Source of the DNA: an uncultured Maribacter sp.
Lineage (GTDB): Bacteria > Bacteroidota > Bacteroidia > Flavobacteriales > Flavobacteriaceae
Direction: 5' to 3'
Assembly: GCF_947500985.1 (NCBI RefSeq)
Contig: NZ_CANMTX010000002.1
Location: 186,001 to 250,000 of the forward strand
Length of the DNA stretch: 64,000 nucleotides
Numbering within the stretch: the first letter of the stretch is position 1; the number at the start of each line of letters is the position of its first letter. Shown here piece by piece: positions 28,292 through 37,242 of this stretch. The notes under the pieces are model-generated. The model worked only from the letters and a program-made list of their open reading frames with translations. It searched no databases and was not told where the DNA came from. Position numbers and translations under genes: made by a program.

Positions 28292-28983
28292 TGATATCTG
28301 TATGTATGGCTGTTTTTAACGGCGAGGAGTTCATAAGAAAACAATTAGTTTCAATAGTTTCTCAACTAAAAGAGAATGACGAATTGATTATTTCTGATGA
28401 TGGGTCTACGGATAAAACTTTGGACATAATTAAAACTTTTAATGATAATAGAATTAAACTATTTTATTCAGGAAAGAGAAGTATTATAATGAATTTTGAG
28501 AATGCTTTAGGCAAAGCTAAAGGTGATGTTATTTTTCTTGCCGATCAAGATGATATTTGGTACCCTAACAAAATTGCTGAAACCTTATTATACCTTAAAG
28601 AATATGATTTAGTTTTTTCAAATGCTTCTGTTTTTAAGGAGAATATATTAGAAACCACATTGCTTTACAGTGGAAATAAGAATAGAACAGGGTTGGTTCG
28701 TAATTTTATTAAGAATAATTATATAGGGGCAACAATGGCCTTTAAAAGCGCGATTTTGAAGACGGCACTTCCATTTCCATCTCAAATTTATATGCATGAT
28801 GCTTGGATTTCGTCGATAGCAGAAATTACAGGCAAAACCTTTTTCATTAATAAACCACTGATTTATTATCGAAGACATGGTAATAATGCATCTGAAACTG
28901 GAGAGAAAAGTACTAATACATTACTTAAGAAATTAAAAATGCGGTATAATTTGGCAAAAAGTTTATTGCAAAGACTTTTATGA
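28288..28983 (+). CDS. glycosyltransferase family 2
   Basis: 231 residues. A compact GT-A domain: ISVCMAVFNGEEFIRKQL at the N terminus, IISDDGSTDKT, and DQDDIWYPNK with the DxD-like metal motif. MHDAWISSIAE later in the chain is common in transferases of the rhamnosyl/glucosyl type. It should add one sugar to the repeat unit on the cytoplasmic face. It is coupled to both neighbours by ATGA overlaps. The donor sugar is unknown; dTDP-rhamnose is a candidate because of the locus. Confidence 0.88.
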   Translation: MMISVCMAVFNGEEFIRKQLVSIVSQLKENDELIISDDGSTDKTLDIIKTFNDNRIKLFYSGKRSIIMNFENALGKAKGDVIFLADQDDIWYPNKIAETLLYLKEYDLVFSNASVFKENILETTLLYSGNKNRTGLVRNFIKNNYIGATMAFKSAILKTALPFPSQIYMHDAWISSIAEITGKTFFINKPLIYYRRHGNNASETGEKSTNTLLKKLKMRYNLAKSLLQRLL

Positions 28984-30728
28984 TTTTAAAACGAAATAAT
29001 CTTACATTTATAATTCTACTAATATCCACAATTATAGCAGGTGTGCTGCTACAGTTGTTATTAGTACGAGATATAAAGAATTCCATAAAGTCTAACATTG
29101 TAGATGTTCAATTTTATTTCTCTCGTAACGTAGACTTCCGGTCTACTTTATATTACTCATTTACAGATAAGTTTAATACAGAAAATAAAGTTCAAATTGA
29201 TAGTAGTGTAAATAATGTTGCTATATTCAAGATTCCCCAAACTAATAAATTATTAACTAATTTTAGGCTTGATTTTGGAAATAAACCAGGAATTTCTTTA
29301 TTAGAAATAGATAGTATGCAAATAAAGTACGGGAATACTTTTTTAAAGCTAAAACAAAAGCAATTATTTGAACATATTTTTACCAATAGTGGTTCTGTAA
29401 GATTAAATAAAAGGGAGAATAGCATGATTATGATGCCTAATAAAGAACCGTATGACCCATATATAGTCTTTGATCCATTTGTTAAAATTATATTAGACAA
29501 CCACCCTTTAAGGCTGCCAGCGTTGTTAATGCCATTTTTAATTTTTTTAAGTTTATATATAAAGAGATGGTATATTAGGTTTAAGCCAAGTCCGTTAGAT
29601 ATATTATTGTTATTGTTTATCATCTGCATTCCTTTGAAAATTGCTTGGACAACCTTTTTGTCTATAATAATTTGTCTTTATGCAATCTCTTTAGACATAC
29701 GCGACAGAAAATTCAAGATTAAAAATCTTGAAGGTTTACTTTTAACAACATTATTTATTCTTACGCTTATAATTGGAAGACCAACCAAGTTAAAAGTAAT
29801 TGACAATCAATTAGCTTTAGTACTATTTGCAATTATTATTTGTAGTGGTATTATCAATGGACGAAAATTATCTAGTAGTTATGTCTATTTTTTTCTGATT
29901 TTAAATGCTTTATTTGTTACGACAGGCTTGTCGTTTTTACTGAATTTTAGTTCTGTTTTTGGGTTAAGTATTGGGGACTATTTTAATGAGATAAAAATTT
30001 ATAGTGGTAATATTCGAAACTGGCTTTATTATGACCATGCTGTCTTCTTAACTTTCTTTGGTATTGTAGGATTACTGCCATTAAAATATGGTTGTTTATT
30101 TAAAAATCAAAAAACAAGTGTGGTAATTTCTTATCATTTCTTGTTACTAGGTACCATAATTCTTTTTGGTGCTAGGATTTCGCTATTAGTTTATCTTATC
30201 TTTTTAATAAATATTCTGATAGAAGGAAGTTTAAAGTGGCGAATTATTTTTAATGTTTCTGTTTTTTTAATTACCGCAATATTTTTGTTTTCCTTTATTG
30301 ATTATTTTGATAGCAGTAGATTTGATTTGTGGACTGTGAGCTGGGAGGCAATTAAAGATAAACCTCTTTTTGGTTATGGGCTTGGTAGTTCTGATAATAT
30401 CCTCCATACTCCAGAATTCATGCATGAAGGAAGAGGAGTAATACCTGAATCCTTAAATCATGCCCATAATCAGTTTATTACCTTTTTGACTGAAATTGGT
30501 TTTATAGGTTTATTGTTGCTCATTATAACGATTGGTATTTATTTAAGACGTATGGCTCAGAATAAAACGATGACGATGGTTTTATTTATATTTGGTCTTT
30601 GTTACGTATTTTTAACTGAGTCCATATTACAAACCTCAAAACCCTTGTTTGTGTTATGTTTTTTATTTATGATGTTGACTAGCATTCCAGCAAATGAAAT
30701 TACTAATGAATTTGACAAAAAACCATGA
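28980..30728 (+). CDS. O-antigen ligase/polymerase-like protein with an extracytoplasmic N-terminal domain
   Basis: 582 residues. One membrane helix at about 8-28 is followed by a soluble stretch of about 140 residues (roughly 35-170) that looks beta-rich, and then about 11 helices. The large loop after the later helices has the Wzy_C/WaaL-type signature HAHNQFITFLTEIGFIG, preceded by FGYGLGSSDN. The family joins or polymerises lipid-linked glycans in the periplasm. The N-terminal soluble domain is unusual for WaaL proteins and may bind glycan. With the Wzy-like protein upstream there are two candidate polymerase/ligase proteins in the locus. ATGA overlaps join it to both neighbours. Confidence 0.83.
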   Translation: MILKRNNLTFIILLISTIIAGVLLQLLLVRDIKNSIKSNIVDVQFYFSRNVDFRSTLYYSFTDKFNTENKVQIDSSVNNVAIFKIPQTNKLLTNFRLDFGNKPGISLLEIDSMQIKYGNTFLKLKQKQLFEHIFTNSGSVRLNKRENSMIMMPNKEPYDPYIVFDPFVKIILDNHPLRLPALLMPFLIFLSLYIKRWYIRFKPSPLDILLLLFIICIPLKIAWTTFLSIIICLYAISLDIRDRKFKIKNLEGLLLTTLFILTLIIGRPTKLKVIDNQLALVLFAIIICSGIINGRKLSSSYVYFFLILNALFVTTGLSFLLNFSSVFGLSIGDYFNEIKIYSGNIRNWLYYDHAVFLTFFGIVGLLPLKYGCLFKNQKTSVVISYHFLLLGTIILFGARISLLVYLIFLINILIEGSLKWRIIFNVSVFLITAIFLFSFIDYFDSSRFDLWTVSWEAIKDKPLFGYGLGSSDNILHTPEFMHEGRGVIPESLNHAHNQFITFLTEIGFIGLLLLIITIGIYLRRMAQNKTMTMVLFIFGLCYVFLTESILQTSKPLFVLCFLFMMLTSIPANEITNEFDKKP

Positions 30729-31546
30729 CCTATAATTTAACCGTATCTGTTGTATTATTCAATACAGATGAAGAGGAAATTTCAAATATTTCTGAGACAA
30801 TATTGAGGTTAGACCTTAAAACTAAATTATTTTTTGTTGATAATTCACCAACCAATAAACTAGAGTTAGTAATTAAAAAAGACGATCGAATAGAATATAT
30901 ACATTCTGGTAAAAATGTAGGATTTGGATCAGGTCATAATATTGCAATTAAATGTGCGAAAGATATAGCAGAATTTCATTTGGTTTTAAATGCCGATGTA
31001 AATTTTGATGTTAGTATACTTAATGCTATTTATGACTTTATGGTAAAAAATCAAGACATTGGACTTTTGGCACCAAAGATTCTTAACCCCGATGGTTCTA
31101 TTCAATATTCGGCTAAATTGTTACCCTCTCCCGCAAATCTTATTGTGCGGAGGTTTATTCCATCTAAATCTTTGAAAGCAAAAATGGATTTTAATTATGA
31201 ATTCCATTTTTTTGATTTTAATCGTATTGTAGAGGTCCCTTACTTAATGGGCTGTTTTATGTTTATTAATACCAAAGTTTTTAAAATTGTCGATGGTTTT
31301 GATGAACGTTTTTTCATGTATCCTGAAGATATTGATTTAACGAGAAGAATTTATAAGCATTTTAAGACAGTATATTATCCTGAGGTTACTATAGTTCACC
31401 AGCATGGCAGGGGTTCTTATAAAAGTATTAAATTGCTATATTATCATATTACGTCAATGATTAAGTATTTTAACAAGTGGGGTTGGTTTTTTGATAAGGA
31501 CAGAAAAGAAATAAATAAGAATGTGTTAAAGCAATTTAGAAACTAG
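30725..31546 (+). CDS. glycosyltransferase family 2, rhamnosyltransferase-like
   Basis: 273 residues. A GT-A enzyme: VSVVLFNTDEEEI, VDNSPT, NVGFGSGHNIAI, LVLNADVNFD with the DxD-type site, LMGCFMFINTKVF, DERFFMYPEDIDL and HQHGRGSYKS. These blocks are typical of rhamnosyltransferases of the WbbL/RfbN group, which agrees with the rfbBACD genes upstream. It is the last gene of the uninterrupted block; a gap of about 150 nt follows before the sugar transferase gene. Confidence 0.88.
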   Translation: MTYNLTVSVVLFNTDEEEISNISETILRLDLKTKLFFVDNSPTNKLELVIKKDDRIEYIHSGKNVGFGSGHNIAIKCAKDIAEFHLVLNADVNFDVSILNAIYDFMVKNQDIGLLAPKILNPDGSIQYSAKLLPSPANLIVRRFIPSKSLKAKMDFNYEFHFFDFNRIVEVPYLMGCFMFINTKVFKIVDGFDERFFMYPEDIDLTRRIYKHFKTVYYPEVTIVHQHGRGSYKSIKLLYYHITSMIKYFNKWGWFFDKDRKEINKNVLKQFRN

Positions 31547-31657
31547 TTTTATTACTTTTTTAGGTTTTCTTTAATTCTGAAATGTCAAAATAAGTTAAAA
31601 CAAGGTTTTTAGGCAAGAATAATCTAATTTGCGTATCTAAAAATAATTAAACGTAAC

Positions 31658-31677
31658 ATGACCTGTCTTATGGTCAT
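31658..31677 (+). promoter_or_regulatory. short inverted repeat before the sugar transferase start
   Basis: ATGACC and GGTCAT flank an 8 nt spacer, 20 nt before the TTG start codon. It could be a leader hairpin or a GACC/GGTC-type operator. No T run follows, so it is not an intrinsic terminator. Confidence 0.35.
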
Positions 31678-31697
31678 TTAAATCTAAATTTACAGAT

Positions 31698-33050
31698 TTG
31701 AAGTATAGAAAAGGAAGATGGTCTAAGTTAATTAAACCTTTAATGTCTCTGGTTGATTTGGCTATACTTATTTATGGAGTATCGCTTTTTGAGATTTACT
31801 TAGTTAATCAATATTTGTTTATTGGATACGTTACACTTTCGTGGATAATTATAGCCGTCAAAAATGGTTTTTACGAAGTTGAACGGCAAACTCGTTTAAT
31901 ACAACTTTTTTCTCTGTTAATTAAACAGGTCTTAATGTTTATTGTGGTCTTATATGCATTTATAGGCTTTTTTAAGCAACCGCATGTTGGTAGAATGGCT
32001 TTAGCATCATATGTTCTTTATGTAACTACAGTCGTTTTTTTGTTTAAATATTTGGGCTTTTTCCTTTTAAAAAAATTTAGAGTTTTATTGAAAGGAAATG
32101 GTAGAAGTGTCATTGTAATTGGTGATAATGCAAAAACTAGACAGCTTATAAAAATCTTTCAAACTAAGTTAGATTATGGCTTAAACTTTAAAGCCAAATT
32201 TTCAGTAAGAGATAAGAATTTTTCTTTAATGAAGTGTTTGGAGTATGTGGTTGAAAATAATATTGACGAGATTTATTTTTCTGTTGCAGAATTGTCTAAT
32301 GATCAAATAACACATCTAGTTAATTTTGCAGAAAATAACTTAAGGACTCTTAAATTTATACCAGATAATAAAGATATTTTCGCTAGGAATTTAAAGTATG
32401 AGTATTACGATTACATTCCTATATTGTCATTACGAAAAATAGCATTACATGATTCAATCAATGCTTTTGTCAAGAGAGCGTTTGATATTGTTTTTTCTTC
32501 TGTAGTTATATTGCTTGTTTTGTCTTGGTTAACACCGTTACTGGCTATTTTAATCAAGTTGGAGTCTAAAGGGCCAACGTTGTTTTTGCAAAAAAGACAT
32601 GGTCTAGATAATCGTGAGTTTTATTGTTTTAAATATCGGTCGATGGCAGTTAACCGGAGTAATGATGCTTTGCATGTTACAAAGAACGATATGCGAGTTA
32701 CTAAAATAGGAAGATTCATTCGAAAGACTAGTTTAGACGAAATGCCTCAGTTTTATAATGTATTCTTTGGTCAAATGTCTGTAGTAGGACCAAGACCACA
32801 CATGGTCTCCCTTTCTGAAGTTTATATGAAGAAAGCCAATAGATATATGTTAAGACACAGTGTAAAGCCAGGTATTACTGGCTTGGCTCAAGTTAGCGGC
32901 TTTAGAGGAGAGATAGAGGCAGATACAGATATAATCAATAGAGTTAAATACGACATATTCTATCTAGAAAATTGGTCTTTGTTATTGGATTTAGGTATTA
33001 TTATTCAAACTGTCACAAACTTATTTAAGGGAGAAGAAAAAGCCTACTAG
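31698..33050 (+). CDS. initiating sugar transferase (polyprenyl glycosylphosphotransferase)
   Basis: 450 residues from a TTG start, chosen because no in-frame ATG comes before residue 17 and the basic [13 protein letters not shown] stretch fits a cytoplasmic N terminus. Four membrane helices fill the first 120 residues, then a Rossmann-like part, a fifth hydrophobic segment ([16 protein letters not shown]) and the C-terminal catalytic domain: [45 protein letters not shown]. It transfers a sugar phosphate from UDP-sugar to undecaprenyl phosphate and so starts each repeat unit. Topology is that of WbaP/WcaJ-like enzymes. Confidence 0.92.
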   Translation: MKYRKGRWSKLIKPLMSLVDLAILIYGVSLFEIYLVNQYLFIGYVTLSWIIIAVKNGFYEVERQTRLIQLFSLLIKQVLMFIVVLYAFIGFFKQPHVGRMALASYVLYVTTVVFLFKYLGFFLLKKFRVLLKGNGRSVIVIGDNAKTRQLIKIFQTKLDYGLNFKAKFSVRDKNFSLMKCLEYVVENNIDEIYFSVAELSNDQITHLVNFAENNLRTLKFIPDNKDIFARNLKYEYYDYIPILSLRKIALHDSINAFVKRAFDIVFSSVVILLVLSWLTPLLAILIKLESKGPTLFLQKRHGLDNREFYCFKYRSMAVNRSNDALHVTKNDMRVTKIGRFIRKTSLDEMPQFYNVFFGQMSVVGPRPHMVSLSEVYMKKANRYMLRHSVKPGITGLAQVSGFRGEIEADTDIINRVKYDIFYLENWSLLLDLGIIIQTVTNLFKGEEKAY

Positions 33051-33057
33051 AATTATT

Positions 33058-34035
33058 ATGAAAAAAATATTAATTACAGGTGCCGCTGGTTTTTTAGGTT
33101 CTCACTTGTGCGACCGTTTTATTGCTGAAGGTTTCCACGTCATTGGAATGGACAATCTTATTACAGGAGATTTAAAAAACATAGCTCATCTTTTTCCATT
33201 AGAGCATTTCGAGTTTCATCACCATGATGTTTCTACCTTCGTTCATTTAGAAGGGAAGTTGGATTATATCTTGCACTTTGCATCACCCGCAAGTCCCATT
33301 GATTATTTGAAGATTCCGATTGAAACTTTAAAAGTAGGGTCTTTAGGTACGCTAAATCTATTAGGACTGGCAAAAGAAAAAGACGCAAGAATATTAGTAG
33401 CATCTACCTCTGAAGTCTATGGGGACCCTTTAGTTCATCCTCAAAATGAAGAGTATTACGGCAATGTTAGCCCAATAGGTCCACGCGGTGTATATGATGA
33501 AGCCAAGCGCTTCATGGAGTCCATTACAATGGCTTATCATAGACATCATGGACTAGATACACGTATCGTTCGTATATTTAATACCTATGGTCCTAGAATG
33601 CGTTTAAATGATGGTAGGGTTGTTCCTGCATTTATGGGGCAAGCGCTACGAGGCGAAGATTTAACCGTATTCGGAGATGGTTCTCAAAGTAGGTCATTCT
33701 GTTATATCGATGATCAAGTAGAAGGAATATACCGATTGCTATTTAGTGATTATACAGATCCGGTTAATATTGGAAATCCGCATGAAACAACTATCAAAGA
33801 ATTTGCTGAGGAGATTATAGCTTTAACTGGTACCAAACAAAAAGTCATTTACAAACCGCTTCCTCAAGATGATCCTACACAACGTCAACCCGATATTACA
33901 AAAGCGAAGGAAATTCTGGGCTGGGAACCAAAAGTACACAGGGTAGAAGGATTAAAAATCGTATACGATTATTTCAAATCGTTGTCTCAAGAGGACTTAC
34001 AGAAGAAAGAGCATAGAGATTTCTCTACTAAATAA
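33058..34035 (+). CDS. UDP-glucuronate decarboxylase (UDP-xylose synthase) family SDR
   Basis: 325 residues. It shows [11 protein letters not shown] at the N terminus, [20 protein letters not shown], the YDEAKR catalytic Yxxx[11 protein letters not shown] and [14 protein letters not shown], which together mark the UXS subfamily. It oxidises and decarboxylates UDP-glucuronate to UDP-xylose. The UDP-glucose dehydrogenase that supplies its substrate is not in this window. It lies 7 nt after the sugar transferase gene, so xylose may be part of the glycan. Activity is inferred from family motifs. Confidence 0.9.
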   Translation: MKKILITGAAGFLGSHLCDRFIAEGFHVIGMDNLITGDLKNIAHLFPLEHFEFHHHDVSTFVHLEGKLDYILHFASPASPIDYLKIPIETLKVGSLGTLNLLGLAKEKDARILVASTSEVYGDPLVHPQNEEYYGNVSPIGPRGVYDEAKRFMESITMAYHRHHGLDTRIVRIFNTYGPRMRLNDGRVVPAFMGQALRGEDLTVFGDGSQSRSFCYIDDQVEGIYRLLFSDYTDPVNIGNPHETTIKEFAEEIIALTGTKQKVIYKPLPQDDPTQRQPDITKAKEILGWEPKVHRVEGLKIVYDYFKSLSQEDLQKKEHRDFSTK

Positions 34036-34055
34036 AAATTTAAAAGAGCAAGGAA

Positions 34056-34063
34056 TATTTTTG
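34056..34063 (+). promoter_or_regulatory. candidate -7 promoter element of purD
   Basis: TATTTTTG fits TAnnTTTG and ends 14 nt before the purD ATG. It is in AT-rich sequence and lacks a clear -33 TTG, so it is a weak call. Confidence 0.3.
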
Positions 34064-34077
34064 CAAAAATTGATAAA

Positions 34078-35349
34078 ATGAATATTTTAATTCTAGGATC
34101 AGGTGGTCGCGAGCATACTTTTGCTTGGAAGTTGGCTCAAAGTAATAAATTATCAAAACTTTTTGTGGCACCAGGAAATGCTGGTACAGAAAAAATCGCA
34201 ACAAACATACCAATTGGTGTAAATGATTTTGAAGCTATTAAGAAATTAGTTTTAAAGGAGAATATTGAACTTGTTATGGTTGGCCCAGAAGATCCTTTGG
34301 TAAACGGAATTCATGATTTTTTTCTTGGTGACCAAGAATTAAAAAAAGTGGCAGTTATCGGTCCTGAGAAATTAGCGGCTACTTTAGAAGGTAGTAAAGA
34401 GTTTGCGAAAGAATTTATGATGCGTCATGAAATACCTACCGCTCAGTATAAAAGTTTTACGGCTGAGACTGTTGAAGACGGTTTTAAATTTTTGGAAGAA
34501 TTAAATCCTCCGTTCGTTTTAAAAGCTGACGGATTGGCTGCTGGTAAAGGCGTAGTTATTCTCAATGACTTAAACGAAGCCAAGGTTGAATTAAAATCAA
34601 TGTTGGTTGATGAGAAGTTTGGTGCTGCTAGTGCAACTGTTGTAATTGAAGAGTTTCTTGATGGCATAGAGCTAAGTGTTTTTGTGCTAACCGATGGTGA
34701 TAGTTATAAAGTGCTACCTACAGCAAAAGATTACAAAAGAATAGGTGAAGGTGATACTGGACTCAATACTGGCGGTATGGGAGCTATTTCACCGGTTCCT
34801 TTCGCAAGTAAGTCCTTTATGGATAAGATTGAGCAGCGAATTGTAAAACCTACGGTAGAAGGGCTTAAAAAGGATAATATGCCTTATAAAGGTTTTATCT
34901 TCATCGGACTCATAAAAGTTGGTGATGACCCTAAGGTTATTGAATACAACGTTAGAATGGGTGATCCTGAAACTGAAGTAGTTTTACCGCGTATTCAGAA
35001 TGATATGGTAGAATTGCTACAAGCTGTTGCTGATCAGAAATTATCTGGTATAGATTTACAGTTAGATACTAGAACAGCTACTACAGTTATGACTGTTTCT
35101 GGTGGCTACCCTGGTTCATACGAAAAAGGAAAAGAAATCACCGGTATTGATTCTATTACAGAATCACTGGTATTTCACGCAGGTACTACACTTAAAGATG
35201 GTAAAGTAGTTACTAACGGTGGTAGGGTAATGGCGATTACTTCTTTTGGCAGTGATTTTAAATCAGCACTGGCGCAATCGTATAAAAATGTAGAAAAACT
35301 TTCCTTTGAAGGAATGAATTATAGAAAAGATCTAGGTTTTGATCTTTAA
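34078..35349 (+). CDS. purD: phosphoribosylamine-glycine ligase
   Basis: 423 residues, an ATP-grasp enzyme of purine synthesis that joins phosphoribosylamine and glycine. It starts with NILILGSGGREHTFAWKL. ATP-grasp elements FVLKADGLAAGKGVVI, LNTGGMGAISPVP and EYNVRMGDPETEVVLPR are present. It lies 42 nt after the xylose synthase gene but is a housekeeping function and probably has its own promoter. A long inverted repeat follows the stop. Confidence 0.96.
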   Translation: MNILILGSGGREHTFAWKLAQSNKLSKLFVAPGNAGTEKIATNIPIGVNDFEAIKKLVLKENIELVMVGPEDPLVNGIHDFFLGDQELKKVAVIGPEKLAATLEGSKEFAKEFMMRHEIPTAQYKSFTAETVEDGFKFLEELNPPFVLKADGLAAGKGVVILNDLNEAKVELKSMLVDEKFGAASATVVIEEFLDGIELSVFVLTDGDSYKVLPTAKDYKRIGEGDTGLNTGGMGAISPVPFASKSFMDKIEQRIVKPTVEGLKKDNMPYKGFIFIGLIKVGDDPKVIEYNVRMGDPETEVVLPRIQNDMVELLQAVADQKLSGIDLQLDTRTATTVMTVSGGYPGSYEKGKEITGIDSITESLVFHAGTTLKDGKVVTNGGRVMAITSFGSDFKSALAQSYKNVEKLSFEGMNYRKDLGFDL

Positions 35350-35354
35350 TCAAT

Positions 35355-35397
35355 AATCTGTTATCAGTTTTTAAAGATTAAAAACTGATAACAGATT
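35355..35397. terminator. 19 bp perfect inverted repeat between convergent genes
   Basis: Positions 35355-35373 are the exact reverse complement of 35379-35397, with a 5 nt AAGAT loop. The A/T runs that would form the slippery tract lie inside the stem. It is placed between purD and a convergent small gene, so a two-way terminator is the simplest reading. Confidence 0.75.
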
Positions 35398-35407
35398 TAA
35401 TTTGATA

Positions 35408-35629
35408 TTATAAGTAAGAGTGAGAAGTACTCGACTTATCTTCTTCACCATTATCGTTATATTTTTTCAATTGAAGCATCCAATACACAAATGCTACAGA
35501 ACCTATTAGCATAAATACCCAGTTTAAGATATTTGCCAAAGCCCAGCTATCTGCAAAACGTAAAAAATCTAACGGTGCAAATAGTACATTTACGAACAAA
35601 TCTGCGATACCTTCAAAAAATGATTTCAT
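35408..35629 (-). CDS. small membrane protein (DUF6341-like)
   Basis: 73 residues. An amphipathic N-terminal half (FFEGIADLFVNVLFAPLDFLR) is followed by one membrane helix at about 36-54 (WVFMLIGSVAFVYWMLQL) and a polar acidic tail. The FEGIA-x-LF and APLDFLR motifs match a flavobacterial family that I recall as DUF6341. Function is unknown. It is divergent from the DUF6427-like gene, 40 nt away. Confidence 0.7.
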   Translation of the reverse strand: MKSFFEGIADLFVNVLFAPLDFLRFADSWALANILNWVFMLIGSVAFVYWMLQLKKYNDNGEEDKSSTSHSYL

Positions 35630-35669
35630 CTTATTACTATATTTACCAGCAAAAATATAAAAAGCTTAG

Positions 35670-36599
35670 ATGATTTCAAGCATTTTTGAGAAAACAAAAC
35701 CGGTGAATTTCATCATTCTTCTGGTTTTTTTGTTTCTTTTCTACTGGTCAGTCCAATTTTACTTCTTTGATTTATCGATGAGCAATGTGGAAATTGCCCC
35801 GTCAATCGGTATTTTGACCATTTTATTATTCAGTGTCTTTATTGTTGACTTTGTTGTTAAACGTAACAAACTTACGAGTACAAATTCTTTTGCAATTTTG
35901 TTTTTCACCCTGCTTTTTGTGGTTTTCCCTGAGACGCTAGGTGATAATAATGCCATTTTCACCAGTTTTTTCTTATTGCTCGCGATGAGGCGATTGCTAA
36001 GTATTAAATCTCTAAAGAATATTAAACTTAAAATTTTTGACGCCTCACTCTGGATCTGCATTTCAAGTGTTTTCTATGAATGGGCTTTGCTTTATTTGCT
36101 ATTAGTTTTTGTCGCAATATATATTTATGAACCAAAAAACATTCGAAATTGGTTGGTAATCATATCGGTAGGCTTTTGTTTTCTCATTATACTGTATGGT
36201 ATATTAGTTTTACTTGACAAACCTAATTTTATTCTAGAGCATTATGATTTTGCAATTAACTATGACGCTATATTCCCCATTAAATGGTGGACTAGCCTAA
36301 AAATGACATTATATGCCTTATTCAATATAGCTCTTGCTTTTTCTGCTTTTGTACACTTGAGTAAATCGGGTGTGGGTAAGGTTATTGTTATGAGACTTAT
36401 TGCATTTTCGTTTGTAATAGGCTTGGTCGTTAACGTGCTAGTTACTTCTGAAAATAACAATGCCGTGATGATTACCTTTTTTCCTTCGGTAATTTTCATC
36501 GTCAACTATCTTGAATCTATTAAGAAACCCAAGTTTCTAGAATTAATTCTTGTTTCTAGTATTTTAATACCCATCATAGTTTTTGTTGTGAAACTTTAG
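35670..36599 (+). CDS. multi-pass membrane protein (DUF6427-like)
   Basis: 309 residues with about 9-10 predicted membrane helices and few polar loops. The opening MISSIFEKTKPVNF and the central FPETLGDNNAIFTSFFLLLAMRR split over a loop and helix are features I associate with the flavobacterial family DUF6427. Its neighbourhood (purD, DUF6341-like, DUF4254, GT9) is a common flavobacterial gene order as I recall. The biochemical role is unknown; a glycan or lipid role is only suggested by the GT9 neighbour. Confidence 0.7.
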   Translation: MISSIFEKTKPVNFIILLVFLFLFYWSVQFYFFDLSMSNVEIAPSIGILTILLFSVFIVDFVVKRNKLTSTNSFAILFFTLLFVVFPETLGDNNAIFTSFFLLLAMRRLLSIKSLKNIKLKIFDASLWICISSVFYEWALLYLLLVFVAIYIYEPKNIRNWLVIISVGFCFLIILYGILVLLDKPNFILEHYDFAINYDAIFPIKWWTSLKMTLYALFNIALAFSAFVHLSKSGVGKVIVMRLIAFSFVIGLVVNVLVTSENNNAVMITFFPSVIFIVNYLESIKKPKFLELILVSSILIPIIVFVVKL

Positions 36600-36639
36600 G
36601 TTTATGCTTTAAACTTTATCTTTGTTAAAAACAGCTCAT

Positions 36640-37242
36640 ATGTTTAGCGAATTCGCATTTAATATCTTTAATATCAGTATTAAAAAATATCACATAGTAG
36701 ATGATGTGTATCAAAGTTTTCATAATCCTTATTCGAAAGAGGATATAGAGCATTTGCTTTATCGCAAAAACTGGATTGATACCGTTCAATGGCATTATGA
36801 GGATATCATAAGAGATCCGGATATAAATCCAGACGACGCCTTGGTTTTAAAACGTAAAATTGATGCTAGTAATCAAGACAGAACTGACTTGGTGGAGTTC
36901 ATTGATAGTTATTTTCTTAATAAATACCAATCGGTAGATGTTAAGGCAGATGCTACTATTAATACAGAAAGTCCTGCTTGGGCAATTGATCGCCTATCTA
37001 TTTTGGCGTTGAAAGTCTATCATATGAATGAAGAGGCTACTAGAGCAGATGCTTCTTTAGAACATAGAGAAAAATGCCAAGCTAAATTAGAAATCTTGCT
37101 TGAACAGAAAAACGACCTTTCTTTAGCTATAGACCAGTTGCTTGCAGATATTGAAAGTGGTGTGAAATATATGAAGGTATATAAGCAAATGAAGATGTAT
37201 AATGATGAGGAACTAAACCCCATCCTTCGTGGCAACAAATAA
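36640..37242 (+). CDS. DUF4254 domain protein
   Basis: 200 residues from the ATG at 36640; a TTG at 36622 is in frame but less likely. It is a mostly helical soluble protein, with NWIDTVQWHYEDIIRDP near the N terminus and AIDRLSILALKVYHM near the middle, which I recognise as DUF4254. A TATCTTTG box (36617-36624) lies 15 nt upstream of the start and may be the -7 promoter element. Its 3' end overlaps the GT9 gene by 14 nt, so the two are translationally linked. Function is not known. Confidence 0.8.
   Translation: MFSEFAFNIFNISIKKYHIVDDVYQSFHNPYSKEDIEHLLYRKNWIDTVQWHYEDIIRDPDINPDDALVLKRKIDASNQDRTDLVEFIDSYFLNKYQSVDVKADATINTESPAWAIDRLSILALKVYHMNEEATRADASLEHREKCQAKLEILLEQKNDLSLAIDQLLADIESGVKYMKVYKQMKMYNDEELNPILRGNK

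Noticed and set aside
29192-29629. Minus-strand ORF of 145 codons inside the O-antigen-ligase-like gene
   Set aside because: It is fully antisense to a well-supported membrane protein and is only open because of AT-rich codon use.
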